64,000 nt of DNA from Amaranthus tricolor (Eukaryota > Streptophyta > Magnoliopsida > Caryophyllales > Amaranthaceae): positions 622,501 through 686,500 of the forward strand of contig NC_080063.1 of NCBI RefSeq assembly GCF_026212465.1, given 5' to 3'. The notes under the pieces were generated by a model. That model was not told where the DNA came from and ran no database searches. It saw nothing but the letters and a program-made list of their open reading frames with translations. Shown one piece after another: positions 13,970 to 28,741 of this stretch (position 1 is its first letter; every line of letters begins with the position of its first letter). The position numbers and the translations under genes are program-made.

Positions 13970-16900
13970 AAGGATCAATGATCAATGAAGAATGAACGAT
14001 GAAGAATGAACAAGGATCAATGGTCAATGACGAATGAACGATGAAGAATGAACAAGGATCAATGATCGATAAAGAATGAACAAGGATCCGTGATCAATTA
14101 CGAATGAACGATGAAGAATGAACAAGGATCAATGATCAATGAAGAATGAACGATGAAGAATGAACAAGGATCAATGATCAATGAAGAATGAACGATGAAG
14201 AATTAACAAGGATCAATGCTCAATATCGAATGAACGATGAGGAATGAACAAGGATCAATGATCAATGAAGAATTAACGATGAAGAATGAACAAGGATCAA
14301 TGATCAATGAAGAATGAACGATGAAGAATGAACAAGGATCAATGCTCAATGAAGAATGAACGATGAAGAATGAACAAGGATCAATGATCAATGAAGAATG
14401 AACGATGAAGAATGAAAAAGGATCAATGATCAATGAAGAATGAACAAGGATCAATGATCAATGAAGAATGAACGATGAAGAATGAACAAGGATCAATGGT
14501 CAATGACGAATGAACGATGAAGAATGAACAAGGATCAATGATCAATGAAGAATGAACGATGAAGAATGAACAAGGATCAATGCTCAATATCGAATGAACG
14601 ATGAAGAATGGACAAGGATCAATGATCAATGAAGAATGAACGATGAAGAATGAAAAAGGATCAATGATCAATGAAGAATGAACAAGGAACAATGATCAAT
14701 GAACAATGAACGATGAAGAATAAACAAGGATCAATGATCAATGAAGAATGAACGATGAAGAATGAACAAGGATCAATGCTCAATGACGAATGAACGATGA
14801 AGAATGAACAAGGATCAATGATCAATGAAGAATGAACGATGAAGAATGAACAAGGATCAATGATCAATGAAGAATGAACGATGAAGAATGAACAAGGATC
14901 AATGGTCAATGACGAATGTACGATGAAGAATGAACAAGGATCAATGATCGATGAAGAATGAACAAGCATCAATGATCAATGAAGAATGAACGATGAAGAA
15001 TAAACAAGGATCAATGGTCAATGACGAATGAACGATGAAGAATGAACAAAGATCAATGATCAAAGAAGAATGAACGATGAAGAATGAACAAGGATTAATG
15101 GTCAATTACGAATGAACGATGAAGAATGAACAAGGATCAATGATCAAACAAGAATGAACGATGAAGAATGAACAAGGATCAATGATCAATGAAGAATGAA
15201 CAAGGATTAATGCTCAATATCGAATGAACGATGAAGAATGAACAAGGATCAATGCTCAATGACGAATGAACGATGAAGAATGAACAAGGATCAATGATCA
15301 ATGAAGAATGAACGATGAAGAATGAACAAGGATCAATGATCAATGAAGAATGAACGATGAAGAATGAACAAGGATCAATCGTCAATGATGAATGAACGAT
15401 GAAGAATGAACAAGGATCAATGATCAATGAAGAATGAACGATGAAGAATGAACAAGGATCAATGCTCAATATCGAATGAACGATGAAGAATGGACAAGGA
15501 TCAATGATCAATGAAGAATGAACGATGAAGAATGAACAAGGATCAATGATCAATGAAGAATGAACGATGAAGAATGAACAAGGATCAATCCTCAATGAAG
15601 AATGAACGATGAAGAATGAAAAAGGATCAATGATCAATGAAGAATGAACGATGAAGAATGAACAAGGATCAATGATCAATGAAGAATGAACGATGAAGAA
15701 TGAACAAGGATCAATGGTCAATGACGAATGAACGATGAAGAATGAACAAGGATCAATGATCAATGAAGAATGAACGATGAAGAATGAACAAGGATCAATG
15801 ATCAATGAAGAATGAACAAGGATCAATGATCATTGACGAATGAACGATGAACAATGAACAAGGATCAATGATCAATGAAGAATGAACAAGGATCAATGAT
15901 CAATGAACAATGAACGATGAAGAATAAACAAGGATCAATGATCAATGAAGAATGAACGATGAAGAATGAACAAGGATCAATGCTCAATATCGAATGAACG
16001 ATGAAGAATGAACAAGAATCAATGCTCAATGAAGAATGAACGATGAAGAATGAACAAGGATCAATGATCAATGAAGAATGAACGATGAAGAATGAACAAG
16101 GATCAATGCTCAATGAAGAATGAACGATGAAGAATGAAAGAGGATCAATGCTCAATGAAGAATGAACGATGAAGAATGAACAAGGATCAATGATCAATGA
16201 AGAATGAACGATGAAGAATGAACAAGGATCAATGGTCAATGACGAATGAACGATGAAGAATGAACAAGGATCAATGATCAATGAAGAATGAACGATGAAG
16301 AATGAACAAGGATCAATGATCAATGAAGAATGAACAAGGATCAATGATCATTGACGAATGAACGATGAACAATGAACAAGGATCAATGATCAATGAAGAA
16401 TGAACGATGAAGAATGAACAAGGATCAATGCTCAATGACGAATGAACGATGAAGAATGAACAAGGATCAATGATCAATGAAGAATGAACGATGAAGAATG
16501 AACAAGGATCAATGATCAATGAAGAATGAACGATGAAGAATGAACAAGGATCAATGGTCAATGACGAATGTACGATGAAGAATGAACAAGGATCAATGAT
16601 CGATGAAGAATGAACAAGGATCAATGATCAATGAAGAATGAACGATGAAGAATAAACAAGGATCAATGGTCAATGACGAATGAACAATGAAGAATGAACA
16701 AAGATCAATGATCAAAGAAGAATGAACGATGAAGAATGAACAAGGATTAATGGTCAATTACGAATGAACGATGAAGAATGAACAAGGATCAATGATCAAA
16801 GAAGAATGAACGATGAAGAATGAACAAGGATCAATGATCAATGAAGAATGAACAAGGATCAATGCTCAATATCGAATGAACGATGAAGAATGAACAAGGA

Positions 16901-19361
16901 TCAATGCTCAATGACGAATGAACGATGAAGAATGAACAAGGATCAATGATCAATGAAGAATGAACGATGAAGAATGAACAAGGATCAATGATCAATGAAG
17001 AATGAACGATGAAGAATGAACAAGGATCAATGGTCAATGACGAATGAACGATGAAGAATGAACAAGGATCAATGATCAATGAAGAATGAACGATGAAGAA
17101 TGAACAAGGATCAATGCTCAATATCGAATGAACGATGAAGAATGGACAAGGATCAATGATCAATGAAGAATGAACGATGAAGAATGAAAAAGGATCAATG
17201 ATCAATGAAGAATGAACAAGGAACAATGATCAATGAACAATGAACGATGAAGAATAAACAAGGATCAATGATCAATGAAGAATGAACGATGAAGAATGAA
17301 CAAGGATCAATGCTCAATATCGAATGAACGATGAAGAATGAACAAGGATCAATGATCAATGAAGAATGAACGATGAAGAATGAACAAGGATCAATGATCA
17401 ATGAAGAATGAACGATGAAGAATGAACAAGGATCAATGCTCAATGAAGAATGAACGATGAAGAATGAAAAAGGATCAATGATCAATGAAGAATGAACGAT
17501 GAAGAATGAACAAGGATCAATGATCAATGAAGAATGAACGATGAAGAATGAACAAGGATCAATGGTCAATGACGAATGAACGATGAAGAATGAACAAAGA
17601 TCAATGATCAATGAAGAATGAACGATGAAGAATGAACAAGGATCAATGATCAATGAAGAATGAACAAGGATCAATGATCATTGACGAATGAACGATGAAC
17701 AATGAAAAAGGATCAATGATCAATGAAGAATGAACGATGAAGAATGAACAAGGATCAATAATCAATGACGAATGAACGATGAACAATGAACAAGGATCAA
17801 TGATCAATTAAGAATGAACGATGAAGAATGAACAAGGATCAATGATCAATGAAGAATGAACGATGAAGAATGAACAAGGATCAATGATCAATTAAGAATG
17901 AACGATGAAGAATGAACAAGGATCAATGATCAATGACGAATGAACGATGAAGAATGAACAAGGAGTAATGGTCAATGACGAATGAACGATGAAGAATGAA
18001 CAAGGATCAATGATCAATGACGAATGAACGATGAAGAATGAACAAGGGTCAATGATCAATGAAGAATGAACGATGAAGAATGAACAAGGATCAATGATCA
18101 ATGAAGAATGAACGATGAAGAATGAACAAGGATCAATGGTCAATGACGAATGAACGATGAAGAATGAACAAGGATCAATGATCAATGAAGAATGAACGAT
18201 GAATAATGAACAAGGATCAATGCCCAATGACGAATGAACGATGAAGAATGAACAAGGATCAATGATCAATGAAGAATGAACGATGAAGAATGAACAAGGA
18301 TCAATGGTCAATGACGAATGAACGATGAAGAATGAACAAGGATCAATGATCGATAAAGAATGAACAAGGATCAATGATCAATGAAGAATGAACGATGAAG
18401 AATGAACAAGGATCAATGGTCAATGACGAATGAACGATGAAGAATGAACAAAGATCAATGATCAAAGAAGAATGAACGATGAAGAATGAACAAGGATCAA
18501 TGATCAATGATGAATGAACGATGAACAATGAACAAGGATCAATGATCAATGAAGAATGAACAAGGATCAATGATCAATGATGAATGAACGATTAACAATG
18601 AACAAGGATCAATGATCAATTAAGAATGAACGATGAAGAATGAACAAGGATCAATGCTCAATGACGAATAAACGATGAAGAATGAACAAGGATCAATGAT
18701 CAATGAAGAATGAACGATGAAGAATGAACAAGGATCAATGATCAATGAAGAATGAACAAGGATCAATGATCATTGACGAATGAACGATGAACAATGAAAA
18801 AGGATCAATGATCAATGAAGAATGAACAATGAAGAATGAACAAGGATCAATGCTCAATGACGAATGAACGATGAAGAATGAACAAGGATCAATGATCAAT
18901 GAAGAATGAACGATGAAGAATGAACAAGGATCAATGATCAATAAAGAATGAACGATGAAGAATGAACAAGGATCAATGGTCAATGACGAATGAACGATGA
19001 AGAATGAACAAGGATCAATGATCAATGAAGAATGAACGATGAAGAATGAACAAGGATCAATGATCAATGAAGAATGAACGATGAAGAATGAATAAGGATC
19101 TATGATGAATGACGAATGAACGATGAAGAATGAACAAGGATCAATGATCAATGAAGAATGAACGATGAAGAATGAACAAGGATCAATTATCAATGAAAAA
19201 TGAACGATGAAGAATGAATAAGGATCTATGATGAATGACGAATGAACGATGAAGAATGAACAAGGATCAATGATCAATGAAGAATGAACGATGAAGAATG
19301 AACAAGGATCAATGATCAATGAAGAATGAACGATGAAGAATGAACAAGGATCAATGATCAA

Positions 19362-20621
19362 TTAAGAATGAACGATGAAGAATGAACAAGGATCAATGAT
19401 CAATGACGAATGAACGATGAACAATGAACAAGGATCAATGATCAATGAAGAATGAACGATGAAGAATGAATAAGGATCAATGATTAATGAAGAATGAACG
19501 ATGAAGAATGAACAAGGATCAATGTTCAATGACGAATGAACGATGAAGAATGAACAAGGATCAATGATCAATGAAGAATAAACGATGAAGAATGAAAAAG
19601 GATCAATGATCAATGAAGAATGAACGATGAAGAATGGACAAGGATCAATGATCAATGAAGAATGAACGATGAAGAATGAACAAGGATTGATGGTCAATGA
19701 CGAATGAACGATGAAGAATGAACAAGGATTAATGATCAATGAAGAATGAACGATGAAGAATGAACAAGGATCAATGATCAATGAAGAATGAACGATGAAG
19801 AATGAATAAGGATCTATGATGAATGACGAATGAATGATGAAGAATGAACAAGGATCAATGATCAATGACGAATGAACGATGAAGAATGAACAAGGAGTAA
19901 TGGTCAATGACGAATGAACGATGAAGAATGAACAAGGATCAATGATCAATGACGAATGAACGATGAAGAATGAACAAGGATCAATGATCAATGAAGAATA
20001 AACGATGAAGAATGAACAAGGATCAATTATCAATGAAAAATGAACGATGAAGAATGAACAAGGATCAATGATCAATGAAGAATGGACGATGAAGAATGAA
20101 CAAGGATTAATGGTCAATGACGAATGAACGATGAAGAATGAACAAAGATCAATGATCAATGAAGAATGAACGATGAAGAATGAACAAGGATCAATTATCA
20201 ATGAAAAATGAACGTTGAAGAATGAACAAGGATCAATGATCAATGACGAATGAACGATGAAGAATGAACAAGGAGTAATGGTCAATGACGAATGAACGAT
20301 GAAGAATGAACAAGGATCAATGATCAATGACGAATGAACGATGAAGAATGAACAAGGATCAATGATCAATGAAGAATAAACGATGAAGAATGAACAAGGA
20401 TCAATTATCAATGAAAAATGAACGATGAAGAATGAACAAGGATCAATGATCAATGAAGAATGAACGATGAAGAATGAACAAGGATTAATGGTCAATGACG
20501 AATGAACGATGAAGAATGAACAAAGATCAATGATCAATGAAGAATGAACGATGAAGAATGAACAAGGATCAATGATCAATGAAGAATGAACGATAAAGAA
20601 TGAACGATGAAGAATGAACAA
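19362..20621 (-). other. Longest minus-strand open frame of the array (419 codons), not called as a gene
   Basis: This is the longest run of the one frame that lacks stops in the 42-bp unit. It would encode about 30 imperfect copies of a 14-residue repeat, IVHSSLIIDPCSFF, rich in hydrophobic residues with one cysteine per copy. It begins at TTG (CAA at 20619-20621 on the + strand), has no plausible leader or domain, and stops where a unit of another length shifts the frame. The same kind of open frame, 60-290 codons long, occurs throughout the array. The consensus unit has no ATG on this strand. I consider it a by-product of 42 being divisible by three. Confidence 0.85.
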
Positions 20622-20930
20622 GGATTAATGATCAATGAAGAATGAACGATGAAGAATGAACAGGGATCAATGATCAATGAAGAATGAACGATGAAGAATG
20701 AACAAGGATCAATGATCAATGAAGAATGAACGATGAAGAATGAACAAGGATCAATGATCAATGAAGAATGAACGATGAAGAATGAACAAGGATCAATGAT
20801 CAATGAAGAATGAACGATGAAGAATGAACAAGGATCAATGATCAATGAAGAATGAACGATGAAGAATGAACAAGGATTAATGGTCAATGACGAATGAACG
20901 ATGAAGAATGAACAAGGATCAATGATCAAA

Positions 20931-22455
20931 GAAGAATGAACGATGAAGAATGAATAAGGATCTATGATGAATGACGAATGAACGATGAAGAATGAACAAG
21001 GATCAATGATCAATGAAGAATGAACGATGAAGAATGAATAAGGATCTATGATGAATGACGAATGAACGATGAAGAATGAACAAGGATCAATGATCAATGA
21101 AGAATGAACGATGAAGAATGAACAAGGAGTAATGGTCAATGACGAATGAACGATGAAGAATGAACAAGGATCAATGATCAATGACGAATGAACGATGAAG
21201 AATGAACAAGGATCAATGATCAATGAAGAATGAACGATGAAGAATGAACAAGGATCAATGATCAATGAAGAATGAACGATGAAGAATCAACAAGGATCAA
21301 TGGTCAATGACGAATGAACGATGAAGAATGAACAAGGATTAATGGTCAATTACGAATGAACGATGAAGAATGAACGAGGATCAATGATCAAAGAAGAATG
21401 AACGATGAAGAATGAACAAGGATCAATGATCAATGAAGAATGAACAAGGATCAATGCTCAATATCGAATGAACGATGAAGAATGAACAAGGATCAATGAT
21501 CAATGAAGAATGAACGATGAAGAATGAACAAGGGTCAATGATCAATGAAGAATGAACGATGAAGAATGAACAAGGATCAATGATCAATGAAGAATGAACG
21601 ATGAAGAATGAACAAGGATCAATGATCAATGAAGAATGAACGATGAAGAATGAATAAGGATCAATGATGAATGACGAATGAACGATGAAGAATGAACAAG
21701 GATCAATGATCAATGAAGAATGAACGATGAAGAATGAATAAGGATCTATGATGAATGACGAATGAACGATGAAGAATGAACAAGGATCAATGATCAATGA
21801 CGAATGAACGATGAAGAATGAACAAGGAGTAATGGTCAATGACGAATGAACGATGAAGAATGAACAAGGATCAATGATCAATGACAAATGAACGATGAAG
21901 AATGAACAAGGATCAATGATCAATGAAGAATAAACGATGAAGAATGAACAAGGATCAATTATCAATGAAAAATGAACGATGAAGAATGAACAAGGATCAA
22001 TGATCAATGAAGAATGAACGATGAAGAATGAACAAGGATTAATGGTCAATGACGAATGAACGATGAAGAATGAACAAAGATCAATGATCAATGAAGAATG
22101 AACGATGAAGAATGAACAAGGATCAATGATCAATGAAGAATGAACGATAAAGAATGAACGATGAAGAATGAACAAGGATTAATCATCAATGAAGAATGAA
22201 CGATGAAGAATGAACAGGGATCAATGATCAACGAAGAATGAACGATGAAGAATGAACAAGGATCAATGATCAATGAAGAATGAACAAGGATCAATGATCA
22301 ATGAAGAATGAACGATGAAGAATGAACAAGGATCAATGATCAATGAAGAATGAACGATGAAGAATGAACAAGGATCAATGATCAATGAAGAATGAACGAT
22401 GAAGAATGAACAAGGATTAATGGTCAATGACGAATGAACGATGAAGAATGAACAA
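20931..22455. repeat. Copy 1 of 2,632-bp-offset family B duplication
   Basis: About 1.5 kb matches about 23,563-25,087 at an offset of 2,632 bp (376 heptamers). The minus-strand translations of 21423-22175 and 24055-24807 match over 250 residues apart from a single Leu/Ser change. Ends are approximate. To the right, 22.2-23.5 kb matches 25.8-27.1 kb at an offset of 3,598 bp, so the region was built by nested duplications. Confidence 0.8.
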
Positions 22456-23562
22456 GGATCAATGATCAAAGAAGAATGAACGATGAAGAATGAACAAGGA
22501 TCAATGATCAATGAATAATGAACGATGAAGAATGAACAAGGATTAATGGTCAATGACGAATGAACGATGAAGAATGAACAAGGATCAATGATCAATGAAG
22601 AATGAACGATGAAGAATGAATAAGGATCTATGATGAATGACGAATGAACGATGAAGAATGAACAACGATCAATGATCAATGAAGAATGAACGATGAAGAA
22701 TGAATAAGGATCTATGATGAATGACGAATGAACGATGAAGAATGAACAAGGATCAATGATCAATGAAGAATGAACAAAGAGTAATGGTCAATGACGAATG
22801 AACGATGAAGAATGAACAAGGATCAATGATCAATGACGAATGAACGATGAAGAATGAACAAGGATCAATGATCAATGAAGAATGAACGATGAAGAATGAA
22901 CAAGGATCAATGATCAATGAAGAATGAACGATGAAGAATCAACAAGGATCAATGGTCAATGACGAATGAACGATGAAGAATGAACAAGGATCAATGATCG
23001 ATGAAGAATGAACAAGGATCAATGATCAATGAAGAATGAACGATGAAGAATAAACAAGGATCAATGGTCAATGACGAATGAACGATGAAGAATGAACAAA
23101 GATCAATGATCAAAGAAGAATGAACGATGAAGAATGAACAAGGATTAATGGTCAATTACGAATGAACGATGAAGAATGAACGAGGATCAATGATCAAAGA
23201 AGAATGAACGATGAAGAATGAACAAGGATCAATGATCAATGAAGAATGAACAAGGATCAATGCTCAATATCGAATGAACGATGAAGAATGAACAAGGATC
23301 AATGATCAATGAAGAATGAACGATGAAGAATGAACAAGGGTCAATGATCAATGAAGAATGAACGATGAAGAATGAACAAGGATCAATGATCAATGAAGAA
23401 TGAACGATGAAGAATGAACAAGGATCAATGGTAAATGACGAATGAACGATGAAGAATGAACAAGGATCAATGATCAATGAAGAATGAACGATGAATAATG
23501 AACAAGGATCAATGCCCAATGACGAATGAACGATGAAGAATGAACAAGGATCAATGATCAAA

Positions 23563-25087
23563 GAAGAATGAACGATGAAGAATGAATAAGGATCTATGAT
23601 GAATGACGAATGAACGATGAAGAATGAACAAGGATCAATGATCAATGAAGAATGAACGATGAAGAATGAATAAGGATCTATGATGAATGACGAATGAACG
23701 ATGAAGAATGAACAAGGATCAATGATCAATGAAGAATGAACGATGAAGAATGAACAAGGAGTAATGGTCAATGACGAATGAACGATGAAGAATGAACAAG
23801 GATCAATGATCAATGACGAATGAACGATGAAGAATGAACAAGGATCAATGATCAATGAAGAATGAACGATGAAGAATGAACAAGGATCAATGATCAATGA
23901 AGAATGAACGATGAAGAATCAACAAGGATCAATGGTCAATGACGAATGAACGATGAAGAATGAACAAGGATTAATGGTCAATTACGAATGAACGATGAAG
24001 AATGAACGAGGATCAATGATCAAAGAAGAATGAACGATGAAGAATGAACAAGGATCAATGATCAATGAAGAATGAACAAGGATCAATGCTCAATATCGAA
24101 TGAACGATGAAGAATGAACAAGGATCAATGATCAATGAAGAATGAACGATGAAGAATGAACAAGGGTCAATGATCAATGAAGAATGAACGATGAAGAATG
24201 AACAAGGATCAATGATCAATGAAGAATGAACGATGAAGAATGAACAAGGATCAATGATCAATGAAGAATGAACGATGAAGAATGAATAAGGATCAATGAT
24301 GAATGACGAATGAACGATGAAGAATGAACAAGGATCAATGATCAATGAAGAATGAACGATGAAGAATGAATAAGGATCTATGATGAATGACGAATGAACG
24401 ATGAAGAATGAACAAGGATCAATGATCAATGACGAATGAACGATGAAGAATGAACAAGGAGTAATGGTCAATGACGAATGAACGATGAAGAATGAACAAG
24501 GATCAATGATCAATGACGAATGAACGATGAAGAATGAACAAGGATCAATGATCAATGAAGAATAAACGATGAAGAATGAACAAGGATCAATTATCAATGA
24601 AAAATGAACGATGAAGAATGAACAAGGATCAATGATCAATGAAGAATGAACGATGAAGAATGAACAAGGATTAATGGTCAATGACGAATGAACGATGAAG
24701 AATGAACAAAGATCAATGATCAATGAAGAATGAACGATGAAGAATGAACAAGGATCAATGATCAATGAAGAATGAACGATAAAGAATGAACGATGAAGAA
24801 TGAACAAGGATTAATCATCAATGAAGAATGAACGATGAAGAATGAACAGGGATCAATGATCAACGAAGAATGAACGATGAAGAATGAACAAGGATCAATG
24901 ATCAATGAAGAATGAACAAGGATCAATGATCAATGAAGAATGAACGATGAAGAATGAACAAGGATCAATGATCAATGAAGAATGAACGATGAAGAATGAA
25001 CAAGGATCAATGATCAATGAAGAATGAACGATGAAGAATGAACAAGGATTAATGGTCAATGACGAATGAACGATGAAGAATGAACAA
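23563..25087. repeat. Copy 2 of 2,632-bp-offset family B duplication
   Basis: This is the partner of about 20,931-22,455. Its right part takes part in a further tandem duplication of 966 bp (about 24.1-26.0 kb). Note that 2,632 plus 966 equals the 3,598-bp offset seen further right, which is consistent with the 966-bp event following the larger one. Confidence 0.8.
24110..25075. repeat. Copy 1 of family B 966-bp tandem duplication
   Basis: The offset is 966 bp (23 x 42). The open-frame segments ending at 24807 and 25773 start with the same residues at this offset. Ends are approximate, within about one unit. Confidence 0.8.
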
Positions 25088-26041
25088 GGATCAATGATCA
25101 ATGAAGAATGAACGATGAAGAATGAACAAGGGTCAATGATCAATGAAGAATGAACGATGAAGAATGAACAAGGATCAATGATCAATGAAGAATGAACGAT
25201 GAAGAATGAACAAGGATCAATGATCAATGAAGAATGAACGATGAAGAATGAATAAGGATCAATGATGAATGACGAATGAACGATGAAGAATGAACAAGGA
25301 TCAATGATCAATGAAGAATGAACGATGAAGAATGAATAAGGATCTATGATGAATGACGAATGAACGATGAAGAATGAACAAGGATCAATGATCAATGACG
25401 AATGAACGATGAAGAATGAACAAGGAGTAATGGTCAATGACGAATGAACGATGAAGAATGAACAAGGATCAATGATCAATGACGAATGAACGATGAAGAA
25501 TGAACAAGGATCAATGATCAATGAAGAATAAACGATGAAGAATGAACAAGGATCAATTATCAATGAAAAATGAACGATGAAGAATGAACAAGGATCAATG
25601 ATCAATGAAGAATGAACGATGAAGAATGAACAAGGATTAATGGTCAATGACGAATGAACGATGAAGAATGAACAAAGATCAATGATCAATGAAGAATGAA
25701 CGATGAAGAATGAACAAGGATCAACGATCAATGAAGAATGAACGATAAAGAATGAACGATGAAGAATGAACAAGGATTAATCATCAATGAAGAATGAACG
25801 ATGAAGAATGAACAGGGATCAATGATCAACGAAGAATGAACTATGAAGAATGAACAAGGATCAATGATCAATGAAGAATGAACAAGGATCAATGATCAAT
25901 GAAGAATGAACGATGAAGAATGAACAAGGATCAATGATCAATGAAGAATGAACGATGAAGAATGAACAAGGATCAATGATCAATGAAGAATGAACGATGA
26001 AGAATGAACAAGGATTAATGGTCAATGACGAATGAACGATG
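25076..26041. repeat. Copy 2 of family B 966-bp tandem duplication
   Basis: This is the second copy of the block at about 24,110-25,075. Just right of the strict copy the match continues with private changes: GGATCAACGATC near 25,720 against GGATCAATGATC near 24,754 lies inside, and GAACTATGAAG near 25,838 against GAACGATGAAG lies in the same alignment. Confidence 0.8.
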
Positions 26042-27167
26042 AAGAATGAACAAGGATCAATGATCAAAGAAGAATGAACGATGAAGAATGAACAAGGATC
26101 AATGATCAATGAATAATGAACGATGAAGAATGAACAAGGATTAATGGTCAATGACGAATGAACGATGAAGAATGAACAAGGATCAATGATCAATGAAGAA
26201 TGAACGATGAAGAATGAATAAGGATCTATGATGAATGACGAATGAACGATGAAGAATGAACAAGGATCAATGATCAATGAAGAATGAACGATGAAGAATG
26301 AATAAGGATCTATGATGAATGACGAATGAACGATGAAGAATGAACAAGGATCAATGATCAATGAAGAATGAACAAGGAGTAATGGTCAATGACGAATGAA
26401 CGATGAAGAATGAACAAGGATCAATGATCAATGACGAATGAACGATGAAGAATGAACAAGGATCAATGATCAATGAAGAATGAACGATGAAGAATGAACA
26501 AGGATCAATGATCAATGAAGAATGAACGATGAAGAATCAACAAGGATCAATGGTCAATGACGAATGAACGATGAAGAATGAACAAGGATCAATGATCGAT
26601 GAAGAATGAACAAGGATCAATGATCAATGAAGAATGAACGATGAAGAATAAACAAGGATCAATGGTCAATGACGAATGAACGATGAAGAATGAACAAAGA
26701 TCAATGATCAAAGAAGAATGAACGATGAAGAATGAACAAGGATTAATGGTCAATTACGAATGAACGATGAAGAATGAACGAGGATCAATGATCAAAGAAG
26801 AATGAACGATGAAGAATGAACAAGGATCAATGATCAATGAAGAATGAACAAGGATCAATGCTCAATATCGAATGAACGATGAAGAATGAACAAGGATCAA
26901 TGATCAATGAAGAATGAACGATGAAGAATGAACAAGGGTCAATGATCAATGAAGAATGAACGATGAAGAATGAACAAGGATCAATGATCAATGAAGAATG
27001 AACGATGAAGAATGAACAAGGATCAATGGTAAATGACGAATGAACGATGAAGAATGAACAAGGATCAATGATCAATGAAGAATGAACGATGAATAATGAA
27101 CAAGGATCAATGCCCAATGACGAATGAACGATGAAGAATGAACAAGGATCAATGATCAATGAAGAAT

Positions 27168-27180
27168 GATCTTCATGAAC
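27168..27180. repeat. Register-breaking unit marker 4
   Basis: Same 13-mer; interval from the previous copy 13,211 bp (remainder 2 modulo 7), the longest in the window and spanning the large family B block. Confidence 0.95.
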
Positions 27181-28706
27181 AAGGATCAATGATCAATGAA
27201 GAATGAACGATGAAGAATGAACAAGGATCAATGGTCAATGACGAATGAACGATGAAGAATGAACAAGGATCAATGATCGATAAAGAATGAACAAGGATCA
27301 ATGATCAATTACGAATGAACGATGAAGAATGAACAAGGATCAATGATCAACGAAGAATGAACGATGAAGAATGAACAAGGATCAATGATCAATGAAGAAT
27401 GAACGATGAAGAATGAACAAGGATCAATGCTCAATATCGAATGAACGATGAAGAATGAACAAGGATCAATGATCAATGAAGAATTAACGATGAAGAATGA
27501 ACAAGGATCAATGATCAATGAAGAATGAACGATGAAGAATGAACAAGGATCAATGCTCAATGAAGAATGAACGATGAAGAATGAACAAGGATCAATGATC
27601 AATGAAGAATGAACGATGAAGAATGAAAAAGGATCAATGATCAATGAAGAATGAACAAGGATCAATGATCAATGAAGAATTAACGATGAAGAATGAACAA
27701 GGATCAATGATCAATGAAGAATGAACGATGAAGAATGAACAAGGATCAATGCTCAATGAAGAATGAACGATGAAGAATGAACAAGGATCAATGATCAATG
27801 AAGAATGAACGATGAAGAATGAAAAAGGATCAATGATCAATGAAGAGTGAACAAGGATCAATGATCAATGAAGAATGAACGATGAAGAATGAACAAGGAT
27901 CAATGATCAATGAAGAATGAACGATGAAGAATGAACAAGGATCAATGCTCAATATCGAATGAACGATGAAGAATGAACAAGGATCATTGATCAATGAAGA
28001 ATGAACGATGAAGAATGAACAAGGATCAATGATCAATGAAGAATGAACGATGAAGAATGAACAAGGATCAATGGTCAATGACGAATGTACGATGAAGAAT
28101 GAACAAGGATCAATGATCGATGAAGAATGAACAAGGATCAATGATCAATGAAGAATGAACGATGAAGAATAAACAAGGATCAATGGTCAATGACGAATGA
28201 ACGATGAAGAATGAACAAAGATCAATGATCAAAGAAGAATGAACGATGAAGAATGAACAAGGATTAATGGTCAATTACGAATGAACGATGAAGAATGAAC
28301 AAGGATCAATGATCAAAGAAGAATGAACGATGAAGAATGAACAAGGATCAATGATCAATGAAGAATGAACAAGGATCAATGCTCAATATCGAATGAACGA
28401 TGAAGAATGAACAAGGATCAATGCTCAATGACGTATGAACGATGAAGAATGAACAAGGATCAATGATCAATGAAGAATGAACGATGAAGAATGAACAAGG
28501 ATCAATGATCAATGAAGAATGAACGATGAAGAATGAACAAGGATCAATGGTCAATGACGAATGAACGATGAAGAATGAACAAGGATCAATGATCAATGAA
28601 GAATGAACGATGTAGAATGAACAAGGATCAATGCTCAATATCGAATGAACGATGAAGAATGGACAAGGATCAATGATCAATGAAGAATGAACGATGAAGA
28701 ATGAAA

Positions 28707-28741
28707 AAGGATCAATGATCAATGATCAATGAAGAATGAAC
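28707..28741. repeat. 35-bp unit with one added heptamer
   Basis: The unit has H1, then AATGATC twice (28714-28727), then AATGAAG and AATGAAC. It is a 28-bp short unit plus a single duplicated heptamer. It shows that gain of exactly one heptamer occurs. A matching unit is at 32328-32362, carried by the segment 5/6 duplication. Confidence 0.9.

Larger units (their letters stand above)
13970..27180. repeat. Array segment 4 (13,211 bp): family A then family B
   Basis: This is the longest stretch without a 37-bp unit. To about 18.7 kb it is family A, with AATGTAC at 14915 and 16567 and palindromes at 15823, 16341, 17671 and 18763. From about 18.7 to 26.4 kb it is family B, with many CTATGATGAATGACG units and no AATGTAC unit. 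Inside family B, blocks repeat at offsets of 2,632, 966 and 3,598 bp. The longest unbroken minus-strand open frame (19362-20621) is here. No gene is supported. Confidence 0.85.

Noticed and set aside
19362..20621. Large minus-strand protein with 14-residue repeats, and the many similar open frames of 60-290 codons
   Set aside because: The frames exist only because 42 is divisible by three. They are cut by every 28-, 35-, 37- or 49-bp unit, those I checked begin at TTG, the consensus has no ATG on this strand, and no leader, domain or ribosome site is seen.
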